Assembly (NCBI GenBank): GCA_905204225.1
Contig: CAJKZK010000038.1
Location: 1-14,628, forward strand
DNA: 14,628 bases
Direction: 5' to 3'
DNA from: an uncultured Bacillota bacterium
GTDB lineage: Bacteria; Bacillota_I; Bacilli_A; RFN20; CAG-449
How positions within the stretch are numbered: position 1 is the first letter of the stretch; each line of letters begins with the position of its first letter. Of the stretch, positions 6,842 to 13,422 are shown one piece after another. The notes under the pieces were generated by a model. That model was not told the DNA's origin, did no database searches, and was given only the letters and a program-made list of their open reading frames with translations. Both the position numbers and the translations under genes were made by a program.

Positions 6842-7473
6842 TAGAACAATCCAGCTAAACCAGTAATTGCAAGAGCAAGAATAGCAGTAGTAACTAATGC
6901 AATACCTGCACCTTCAAAACCTTTAACAACAGGAGCATGATCAATTCTTTCTCTAATAGTAGAAAAAATAAAGATTACTAAGAAATAACCACAGCCAGTT
7001 CCTAAAGCATAAACCATTGCAAATAAGAAATCAAATCCTCCATTAGAAATCAAATCACTTGATAAACCAAGTCCAGTCATTAATGCAGGAACATCACAAA
7101 TTTGTTTTGTAACATATAAAACAACACAATTAGTAGTAATTAAAGGTAAATAAATACCTAATGAATTATATAATGATGGTAAAAATTTCTTAACAATCAT
7201 TTCTACTAATTGAACTAATGAAGCAATTACAAGAATAAAACAAACTGTTTGCATAAATTCAATATTTAAAAATACTAATAATTTATTAAGGAAATATGAA
7301 ACAAGAGCTGCCATAAAAGTAACAAACACTAAAGCTAATCCCATTCCAATAGCAGAAGATCTTTTCTTAGAAACACCAACGTATGAACAAATACCATATC
7401 CAGTAGTTAAAATGATATTATTAGTAATCATTGCAATAATAAATACTGCAAAAATTGATGTAATAATTTGCAT
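6841..7473 (-). CDS. rnfA: Electron transport complex subunit RnfA
   Basis: RnfA is one of two homologous membrane subunits (with RnfE) at the core of the Rnf ferredoxin:NAD+ oxidoreductase. The 210-aa protein is highly hydrophobic with about six membrane segments and has the usual length. The two cysteines that in the family coordinate an intramembrane iron-sulfur cluster shared with RnfE are present at 29 (GYGICS) and 116 (ITTNCVV). Start MQIITSIFAVFIIAM follows AAAGGAGG, which sits in the end of rnfE, with one base between the genes. The stop codon overlaps the start of the 58-aa gene. Sequence similarity to RnfE (SLG-x7-TxNC) is visible within this window, as expected for this pair. Confidence 0.96.
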   Translation of the reverse strand: MQIITSIFAVFIIAMITNNIILTTGYGICSYVGVSKKRSSAIGMGLALVFVTFMAALVSYFLNKLLVFLNIEFMQTVCFILVIASLVQLVEMIVKKFLPSLYNSLGIYLPLITTNCVVLYVTKQICDVPALMTGLGLSSDLISNGGFDFLFAMVYALGTGCGYFLVIFIFSTIRERIDHAPVVKGFEGAGIALVTTAILALAITGLAGLF

Positions 7474-7474
7474 A

Positions 7475-8158
7475 TTACTTTGCCTCCTTTGTTAATTTAG
7501 CTTTTTCTTTTAAAGCTTTCTTTTCTTCACTTTTAATTTTTATAAATGAAGCAATACCAACAACTAAACCAAGAGTTAAGAAAGCACCAGATTTACTAGT
7601 AAATAATGATATAGCATAATCAGCTAATGGATAACTAGAAAAAATAACTTCACTAGTAAATGGATTAGTTAAAGTTAATCCACCTTTTCCTAAGAATTCT
7701 CTTAATAAACCTATAATAAAACAAGCAACTAAGAAACCAATTCCAGTTCCTAAACCATCAATTATAGATGGGAGAACTTTATTTTTAGAAGCAAATGCTT
7801 CGCCTCTACCTAATACAATACAGTTAACAGTAATCATTGAAATGACAACACCTAAAGAACTATATAATGTTGGAGTGAATGCTTCCATCAATCGATCAAC
7901 CATAGTAACAAAACATGCAATAATAACAATAAATACTGGAATTCTAATTTCATTTGGAACAATTTTTCTAATCAATGAAATAACTAAATTTGTAAAAAAT
8001 AAAACAAGGATAACAGCAACACCCATACCAAGAGCTTTATCAAAAGTATCAGTAACAACAAGTACTGGACATAATCCTAAAAGCATAACAAGGATAGGAT
8101 TTTCTTTAAAAATAGGATTTACAAAAGTTTTCAATAAATTTGGTCTATTCTCTTCCAT
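7475..8158 (-). CDS. rnfE: Electron transport complex subunit RnfE
   Basis: RnfE is the membrane partner of RnfA in the Rnf complex. The protein has 227 aa from the ATG at 8158 (MEENRPNLLKTFVNPIFKEN), with about six membrane segments. The conserved NP segment (KENPILVMLLGLCPVL) holds Cys 30, and ITVNCIVLGRGEAFASKNK holds Cys 113; these are the two cluster-ligand positions. A Lys/Glu-rich cytoplasmic tail of about 20 residues ends the protein. I prefer the ATG at 8158 over an upstream in-frame start at 8173, because GGGAG lies 9 nt upstream and the family usually begins just before the LxKxF segment; the longer form would overlap rnfG. rnfG ends 2 nt upstream. Confidence 0.96.
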   Translation of the reverse strand: MEENRPNLLKTFVNPIFKENPILVMLLGLCPVLVVTDTFDKALGMGVAVILVLFFTNLVISLIRKIVPNEIRIPVFIVIIACFVTMVDRLMEAFTPTLYSSLGVVISMITVNCIVLGRGEAFASKNKVLPSIIDGLGTGIGFLVACFIIGLLREFLGKGGLTLTNPFTSEVIFSSYPLADYAISLFTSKSGAFLTLGLVVGIASFIKIKSEEKKALKEKAKLTKEAK

Positions 8159-8160
8159 AA

Positions 8161-8691
8161 TTAAAACTCCCATGTTCTTGCATTATAATCAGTAAATGCA
8201 ACATTAATAGCTTCTTTAACAGCATTTGAAGTATAAGTAACACCTGCTACAACAAAGTTACCATTCCCACTATATCCATTTAATTTATTAGAAATTTCTT
8301 TATTATCTTTATAATGAGAATATCCTAAAGATTGACTTGTAGTATCAAGATTATAATAACCATCAACTGTATTTGTATCAAAAGAAATGCCTAAATAGAA
8401 TGTCATGGTTTCATAACCTGATGTAGAACTTAATTTATATACTGCAGATTTAGTATCATTATGTTTTACAACTGTTAAACCAAGTAAAGTTTTATTAGCT
8501 GCATCACCCAATTCAATATCTGTTGTTTCTACTTCGTCAACTTTATACATATTACGATATCCTTCTTGAAGTTTTTTAATTTTAGCTTCTTCAATAGGAC
8601 CATCAGTTAAATAAACAACGCCAGCAAGCAAGCCACCAGCTATCAAGCATGTTAAGCCTAAAAATAACGGTAATTTAATAAATTTATTCAT
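8161..8691 (-). CDS. rnfG: Electron transport complex subunit RnfG (FMN-binding), with a divergent flavin motif
   Basis: RnfG is a single-pass membrane protein whose extracytoplasmic domain carries FMN attached through a threonine by ApbE. The 176-aa protein has one N-terminal membrane helix (about 7-29) and an FMN_bind-like domain (about 85-170). The canonical flavinylation motif ([ST]GAT-x-TS, as in NqrC/RnfG) reads AGVTYTSNAV here, with the candidate Thr at 152. The usual 'ETPGLG' flavin-contacting segment reads TSQSLG (118-123). It is near the short end of the family range. The start lies 2 nt after rnfD with a purine-rich GGAAAGG upstream. Gene order and fold assign it as RnfG; whether it is still flavinylated is uncertain because Ala and Val replace Ser/Thr and Ala in the motif. 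Confidence 0.92.
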   Translation of the reverse strand: MNKFIKLPLFLGLTCLIAGGLLAGVVYLTDGPIEEAKIKKLQEGYRNMYKVDEVETTDIELGDAANKTLLGLTVVKHNDTKSAVYKLSSTSGYETMTFYLGISFDTNTVDGYYNLDTTSQSLGYSHYKDNKEISNKLNGYSGNGNFVVAGVTYTSNAVKEAINVAFTDYNARTWEF

Positions 8692-8693
8692 AA

Positions 8694-10652
8694 TTATGCC
8701 TTTACCTTTCCAAGAGTATGTTCAGCATTTGCATATTCAATAACTCTTTGCATTACTGTTATATAACCAATAGCAGTATATGTAGCGCCTACATGAATAA
8801 CAAAATCTTCATCTTTATAATTATTTACATCTCTAAATGTATCATAAGAAACTTTAGTAAATTCTTCAAATTTCTTTGGTGAATCAATTTTAATATAATT
8901 GTTATAGAATTCTACTGCTTTAGAAGGATCAGTCATACTATATTTTGATGCATCTCCACCATTTTGAGAAAGAAGAACATCTCCATATCCTCCACCAGCA
9001 CCAGAAGAAATATATTCAGTAGATACAATTTCTTTTTTAGCATAATCAAGAGAAACATTATATTTTACTGAAACATAAGAAGCTGCCGTTTTTTCGCTAG
9101 CAGTATATGATGTTGCAAATGAGATATAAACATCACCATTTTTAACATTAGTTTCAAAAATATCAGTTTCACTTGTGTATTTAGTATCAAAGTTATATTC
9201 TTCACCAGAAGAAGAATTTATTATCCAAGTTTTTGTATCTTCATTTTTACTATATGATATATAAAGACCTGTATCTTCTTTTTGGTTATCACCATTTTCA
9301 TCAACATAAGAAATGTATAATGATTGCATTTTACTACTTCCGCCAGTAAGAGTATATTCTACATCAGAATAAGTATTAAAATAATCATTAAAGCTTCCTA
9401 AATCATCATTAGAAAATAAATTAGTTAATTTAACAATTTTCTTTTCAAGATTTTCACCTAAATATCCACTAACTTCAACTTGGTATTTAGAAATGCCATT
9501 TTCTTCACTTAATTTTTTTACATTTGATTTAATTCCACAAGCTTTAACAGGTTGAGCATTAACAAAACCTGCTTTATCAACAGACATAGCACCAGTTACA
9601 CAACCAGAAGTAATAGCAATAGCACCTAAAACACAAGTAGTAATTAATTTACGTTTTGTAAATTGAGTAGATAATCCTTTAATTGAAGAATCAATTAATG
9701 GAGTTAATGCGTTCATAATTAAGATAGAGAAAGCAACACCAGATTGAGCAGCTCCTAAATATCTTATTAATAAAGTGAAAACAGCAGTACCAACTCCGAA
9801 AATTATTTTTCCAGCAGGAGAAGTTGGAGTTGTAACTGGATCAGTCAAACAGAAAACTGCACCAAAAATAATACCACCAGTTAAAATTTGAACTAAAGCA
9901 AATTCAAAACTATTAATACCATATCCTGCAACTAATCCCATAAAGAATGTACTAATATAAATAGTTGCAACATAGAAAACAGGAGCTCTCCAATCTATTA
10001 CTTTTCTAATAGCGTAAATTACTCCAATAATTAAAAAAACCAATGTAAATGTTTCACCTAATGCAGAATAATAATTTCCTAATAATAAATTAGATAAATT
10101 CAATCCTGCTTTAGATAAAGTTTCAAGTGACCAATTAGTAGCACCAAATTGAGTAATAATTGTTGCACCAGTTGAAATAGTTGCATCATATTTCATTTTT
10201 GATAAGAATACTGTTTGAGCAAATACTCTACCAACAATAGCAACATTGAAAATATTGTAACCAAAACCACCAAATAACATTTTTGAAACTGCAATTGCAA
10301 ATATAGTTGTAATTATAATTGCATAAAATGCAGTACCAACTGGAAATAATAATCCTAATATTAAACCACTAATATAACCATATGATTTAAATAATTTAAA
10401 CAATAAATCTTTAAATGTTCCTTTTTCTTTAATATGTTTTGGAAGCATGAATAAGCATTCAGTAACCAAAGCTACTAACATACAAACTATTGGATTAATA
10501 ATAGCTCTAATTCCATTATTAACACTTAAAGTAAAATAATAAACAATACCACAAATCCAAACAAGCAATAAACCAATACCAAATTCGAGCATAATTTGAG
10601 TAGTTGATCTTTTACTACGGAAATATGGACTTGGATTCATACCAAATTTCAT
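8694..10652 (-). CDS. rnfD: Electron transport complex subunit RnfD with a large C-terminal extracytoplasmic extension
   Basis: Residues 1 to about 357 form the multi-pass RnfD core: an N-terminal NPSPYFRSKRSTTQIM segment, many membrane helices, a STGAT (160-164) candidate flavinylation site and the family signature CLTDPVTTPTSPAGKI (about 268-283). Typical RnfD proteins are about 310-350 aa, but this one has 652 aa. After the last core helix (about 335-353), a soluble Ser/Thr/Tyr/Asp-rich region of about 295 residues follows. It ends in DFVIHVGATYTAIGY (616-630), which resembles the RnfG flavin motif (FVVAGVTYTSNAV). The extension would lie on the outer face. The ATG at 10652 is chosen because GGGAGG lies 8 nt upstream; an earlier in-frame start would overlap rnfC. 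rnfC ends one base before. An added FMN_bind-like module is my reading of the tail. Confidence 0.93.
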   Translation of the reverse strand: MKFGMNPSPYFRSKRSTTQIMLEFGIGLLLVWICGIVYYFTLSVNNGIRAIINPIVCMLVALVTECLFMLPKHIKEKGTFKDLLFKLFKSYGYISGLILGLLFPVGTAFYAIIITTIFAIAVSKMLFGGFGYNIFNVAIVGRVFAQTVFLSKMKYDATISTGATIITQFGATNWSLETLSKAGLNLSNLLLGNYYSALGETFTLVFLIIGVIYAIRKVIDWRAPVFYVATIYISTFFMGLVAGYGINSFEFALVQILTGGIIFGAVFCLTDPVTTPTSPAGKIIFGVGTAVFTLLIRYLGAAQSGVAFSILIMNALTPLIDSSIKGLSTQFTKRKLITTCVLGAIAITSGCVTGAMSVDKAGFVNAQPVKACGIKSNVKKLSEENGISKYQVEVSGYLGENLEKKIVKLTNLFSNDDLGSFNDYFNTYSDVEYTLTGGSSKMQSLYISYVDENGDNQKEDTGLYISYSKNEDTKTWIINSSSGEEYNFDTKYTSETDIFETNVKNGDVYISFATSYTASEKTAASYVSVKYNVSLDYAKKEIVSTEYISSGAGGGYGDVLLSQNGGDASKYSMTDPSKAVEFYNNYIKIDSPKKFEEFTKVSYDTFRDVNNYKDEDFVIHVGATYTAIGYITVMQRVIEYANAEHTLGKVKA

Positions 10653-10653
10653 T

Positions 10654-11991
10654 TTATTTTCCTCCCTTTTGAGCTTTTTTCTTTGCTTCTTCAATGCTCA
10701 ATAATAATTTACCTTTTTTTACAAAATCAGCAACATCAATGAAGCTTGGACAAATATATGAACATAATCCACATCCAACACATGCATTTGGATTAAGTAA
10801 AGCCAATCTTTCCATATTTTTTGTTTCAACACAGAATTTAACTTCTACTGGTTGAACATTTGCAGGGCAATGTTCAGTACAAGCACCACATCTTAAACAA
10901 GGTTCAGCTTTTCTAATAACTTTCTTTAAAACAGTCAAAGCATTAGCATTAGCTAAAATTGCAACATTATCGTTCATTAAAGCTTTAGAACACATTGGGC
11001 CGCCAAGTAACACAACGCCTTCATCAACATTATATCCACCCATAAATTGAACAAGATTTCCAATCTTTGTTCCTATAGGTAAAACAATATTACCATTTTC
11101 TTTAATACCTTCTCCAGAAACAGTAATTTGTTTAGTATTCATAATAAATCCTGTTTTGGATGATTTAGCAAATTCAATAGCTGTTTGAACATTATTAACA
11201 ATTACGTGTGCTTCAGAAGGCAATTTATTATATGTACGATGTACAGCAGCTTTTACTAAATTCTTTTCCCATCCCATTGGATAAGCATTTGCAACCATTT
11301 TTACTTCAATATTAGGATGGTTAACTAACAATTTATCAAGTTCTTCTTTAACATCTCTTCTATCATTTTTAAAGCAAATATAAGCTTTTTTAGCACCACT
11401 TGCTTTTAAAAATAATTCTACACCTTCAATAAGAAGATTGCTTTCATTTTTCATTGCAACATAATCAGTTGTAATAAAAGGTTCACATTCAACACCATTA
11501 ATAATTACAGTATCAATATCTTTAACATTTTTATATTTTATAAATGTTGGAAATCCTGCACCACCTAAACCTACTAAAGCTAATTTTTGCATATTTTCAA
11601 CAATTACATCTGCACTATCATTTTTAGTAAATGGTTTACAAACTTGAATACAATCATATTTAAAATCGTTTTCAATATTAAAATGTTTAACTGGTCTACC
11701 AATTCCAGCATGAAATAACATTTCTTCTCCAACAATTTTACCTGATACAGTAGAATATACTGGCATTTCATTTCCAAAAACCATATATGTTCCAATCAAT
11801 GTACCAACTTTAACTTCATCACCAACAGCAACTTTTAAATTTATAGGCATTGCTTTAGCATCAACAATTGGAATGTAAATATTTTTACAATATTCATTAT
11901 CTAATTTTTTAACTGGTTTTTTTTCAGTTAATTCTTTAGTTTTTTCAATTCCAGTTAGATGCATATGCCCAATCGACTCGAATAATTTCAT
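10654..11991 (-). CDS. rnfC: Electron transport complex subunit RnfC
   Basis: RnfC is the peripheral cytoplasmic subunit that hands electrons to NAD+ and binds FMN plus two [4Fe-4S] clusters. The 445-aa protein shows the N-terminal hammerhead/biotinyl-like region (VGDEVKVGTLIG), the Nqo1-like FMN/NAD fold with VGLGGAGFPT (140-149), INGVECEP and YPMGWEKNL. Near the C-terminus are two ferredoxin motifs, CLRCGACTEHCP (Cys 365, 368, 371, 375) and CVGCGLCSYICP (404, 407, 410, 414). The usual N-terminal GGxHPxxxK motif is altered to SIGHMHLTGIEK. The ATG at 11991 follows GGAG by 6 nt; a TTG at 12003 is in frame but has no site. The length is normal for Bacillota RnfC. It is the first rnf gene, 14 nt after pduL. 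Confidence 0.96.
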   Translation of the reverse strand: MKLFESIGHMHLTGIEKTKELTEKKPVKKLDNEYCKNIYIPIVDAKAMPINLKVAVGDEVKVGTLIGTYMVFGNEMPVYSTVSGKIVGEEMLFHAGIGRPVKHFNIENDFKYDCIQVCKPFTKNDSADVIVENMQKLALVGLGGAGFPTFIKYKNVKDIDTVIINGVECEPFITTDYVAMKNESNLLIEGVELFLKASGAKKAYICFKNDRRDVKEELDKLLVNHPNIEVKMVANAYPMGWEKNLVKAAVHRTYNKLPSEAHVIVNNVQTAIEFAKSSKTGFIMNTKQITVSGEGIKENGNIVLPIGTKIGNLVQFMGGYNVDEGVVLLGGPMCSKALMNDNVAILANANALTVLKKVIRKAEPCLRCGACTEHCPANVQPVEVKFCVETKNMERLALLNPNACVGCGLCSYICPSFIDVADFVKKGKLLLSIEEAKKKAQKGGK

Positions 11992-12005
11992 ATTTATCTC
12001 CAAAA

Positions 12006-12578
12006 CTATTTAATTAATGTTCCTGTTACTACACCAGATAAAGCACCAGCATTAGCTTCATCAGTATCAATATGCATTGCTAAAGCATATTTTGGTGAAA
12101 CTCTAATAACTGTATCTAAGAAAATTAATCCTCTACCTGTTTCATTTTCAACTTTAACAGAAACAATTTGACCATTTTCTACACCAAATTCTTTTGCATC
12201 TTCTGGTGTCATATGGATATGTCTTTTAGCAGCTATTGCGCCTTCTAATAATTCAACTTCTCCACATGGACCAACCAATTTAACAGGAGTTGAACCAACA
12301 ATATCGCCAGATTCACGAACAGGAACCTTTACTCCAATAGTTCTTGCATCAGTTAAAGATAACTCAACTTGATTAATGTTTCTACATGGGCCAAGTATTG
12401 AACATGTTAATGTTCCTTTAGGTCCAACAACTTGAACTTTTTGATTAGAAGCAAATTGACCAGGTTGCGATAACATTTTTTTAACTTCAAGAGTAGCTCC
12501 TTTACCAAAAAGGATTTCTAAAGTTTCTTGAGTAACATGTACATGTCTAGCACTAGTTTCAATAATAAAATTTTTCAT
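12006..12578 (-). CDS. pduL: PduL-type phosphate acyltransferase (acetyl/propanoyl-CoA to acyl-phosphate)
   Basis: PduL-family enzymes exchange CoA and phosphate on acetyl- or propanoyl-CoA and replace the unrelated Pta in many Bacillota. The 190-aa protein has the duplicated PduL fold with both zinc-binding histidine motifs, SARHVHV (about 9-15) and KRHIHMTPEDA (about 124-134). The start MKNFIIETSARHVHV is chosen at the ATG at 12578 because GAGGAAAG lies about 6 nt upstream; the GTG at 12599 has no site. From this start the protein begins directly at the catalytic fold. It lacks the N-terminal targeting helix of microcompartment PduL, so it is probably cytosolic and makes acetyl-phosphate for acetate kinase. 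It is first in the rnf run, linking acetyl-CoA disposal to ferredoxin oxidation. Confidence 0.93.
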   Translation of the reverse strand: MKNFIIETSARHVHVTQETLEILFGKGATLEVKKMLSQPGQFASNQKVQVVGPKGTLTCSILGPCRNINQVELSLTDARTIGVKVPVRESGDIVGSTPVKLVGPCGEVELLEGAIAAKRHIHMTPEDAKEFGVENGQIVSVKVENETGRGLIFLDTVIRVSPKYALAMHIDTDEANAGALSGVVTGTLIK

Positions 12579-12639
12579 AAATAACTTTCCTCTTTTCACA
12601 TATCTTATTTTACAAAATTAAAATAATAATATCTACACT

Positions 12640-12685
12640 AAAAGTTAATTTTAATATATAAATATTAATAAAAATATTAACTTTT
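12640..12685 (-). repeat. AT-rich inverted repeat in the pduL-rnf operon promoter region
   Basis: AAAAGTTAAT (12640-12649) is repeated in inverted form as ATTAACTTTT (12676-12685), 10 bp each, separated by 26 AT-rich bases. It lies between the kinase terminator and pduL, where the operon promoter must be. One arm contains a possible -35 (TTAACT on the minus strand) with TATTTT 17 nt downstream, a weak promoter. The repeat could be an operator, or may be chance in AT-rich DNA. No clear sigma-A promoter is otherwise visible in 12579-12690. Confidence 0.35.
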
Positions 12686-12689
12686 AATA

Positions 12690-12720
12690 AAAAAAATAAA
12701 AATGCGTTAATAAAACGCAT
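12690..12720 (-). terminator. Rho-independent terminator after the P-loop kinase gene
   Basis: On the minus strand ATGCGTT (12720-12714) pairs perfectly with AACGCAT (12708-12702) around a 5-nt loop, followed by TTTTTATTTTTTTT. It begins one base after the kinase stop codon at 12722 and separates that gene from the pduL-rnf operon. Confidence 0.88.
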
Positions 12721-12721
12721 C

Positions 12722-13303
12722 TTATTCTTCAATTAATTTAACAGTATTTGCTAACACTTTATCAAAATCTGATGATAAATTATTATCAAAAATAATAAGT
12801 TTACAACCAGAACTAGCTAAAGGTGTTGGAATAGAAAAATCTACTCCTTTTATATATTCATCCCAATGTGTTAATTTCCAAGTATCTCTTGTAGAATTTC
12901 TTTCAATCATTCTTTGATGACATGTTTCTGGAGTTGCATCAACCCAAACAAAAGTTAATTCTGCTCCTTTTTCTTTTAAAGAATTAGATAATTGTTTAAC
13001 ATAATTTAAATCTCTTATTTCTTTAGTAAAAGGTGCATTAACAAGAACAATATCATCATATTCTAAAGCCTCAAAAGCCAAATCAAGAATAACTTCATAT
13101 TCAACATCTCTAATTTCTCTATTAAAGAAATCACTTGAACGATTATATTCTTCATTAGCAGCTTCAAAAATCTTTTTTGACAAAGGAATTAACGTATCTT
13201 TATCAAGATAAACAACATGTTTTAAAGCACTAGCAAGTTTTTTTGATACATAAGTTTTTCCACAAGCAGGTGGAGAAACAACTAAAATTAATTTTTTTGA
13301 CAT
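12722..13303 (-). CDS. P-loop kinase/ATPase of the AAA_33-like group (substrate unknown)
   Basis: This 193-aa cytosolic protein has the layout of small P-loop kinases (gluconate kinase, zeta toxin and AAA_33 relatives): a variant Walker A loop SPPACGKT (10-17) after the first strand, an acidic LDKDT (33-37) after the second, a strand ending IVLVNAPF (85-92), FVWVDATPETCHQRM (118-132) and an Arg-rich lid, RMIERNSTRDTW (131-142). This predicts phosphoryl transfer to a small molecule or nucleotide, but the substrate cannot be read from sequence. Two in-frame ATGs exist. I chose 13303 (MSKKLILVVSPP) because GGAGG lies 11 nt upstream, while the ATG at 13321 overlaps that site and has none of its own. 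The gene has its own promoter and terminator and is not part of a neighbouring operon. Confidence 0.8.
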   Translation of the reverse strand: MSKKLILVVSPPACGKTYVSKKLASALKHVVYLDKDTLIPLSKKIFEAANEEYNRSSDFFNREIRDVEYEVILDLAFEALEYDDIVLVNAPFTKEIRDLNYVKQLSNSLKEKGAELTFVWVDATPETCHQRMIERNSTRDTWKLTHWDEYIKGVDFSIPTPLASSGCKLIIFDNNLSSDFDKVLANTVKLIEE

Positions 13304-13334
13304 AGTAACATAAACCTCCATTTATGGCATTGAT

Positions 13335-13363
13335 ATTGTAATACATAAATCAATAAAAAACAA
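13335..13363 (-). promoter_or_regulatory. Probable promoter of the P-loop kinase gene
   Basis: On the minus strand TTGTTT (13363-13358) is followed after 17 nt by TACAAT (13340-13335, 5/6 to TATAAT), placing the start about 25 nt before the chosen ATG. It lies directly behind the terminator of the ABC permease gene. The -35 match is modest. Confidence 0.45.
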
Positions 13364-13364
13364 T

Positions 13365-13415
13365 AAAAAAAACGAGGTTAAAACTTCGATATTAAAAATC
13401 AAAGTATTTAACCTC
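13365..13415 (-). terminator. Strong Rho-independent terminator after the ABC permease gene
   Basis: GAGGTTAAA (13415-13407 on the minus strand) pairs with TTTAACCTC (13382-13374). After a single bulged T (13406), ACTTTGA (13405-13399) pairs with TCGAAGT (13389-13383), closing a 9-nt loop. Eight T follow the stem. The long stem plus T tract make this the clearest terminator in the window. Confidence 0.92.
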
Positions 13416-13422
13416 ATAATAT

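Noticed and set aside
7842..8195. 117-codon plus-strand frame
   Set aside because: Antisense to rnfE, which carries its family motifs here; the antisense frame has no recognisable domain.
11604..11795. 63-codon minus-strand frame in another phase
   Set aside because: It overlaps rnfC in a different frame and its composition is that of a frame-shifted reading.
12640..12685. Rex (redox repressor) operator upstream of pduL
   Set aside because: Rex sites resemble TTGTTAA-n4-TTAACAA; here the arms are AAAAGTTAAT/ATTAACTTTT and 26 nt apart.
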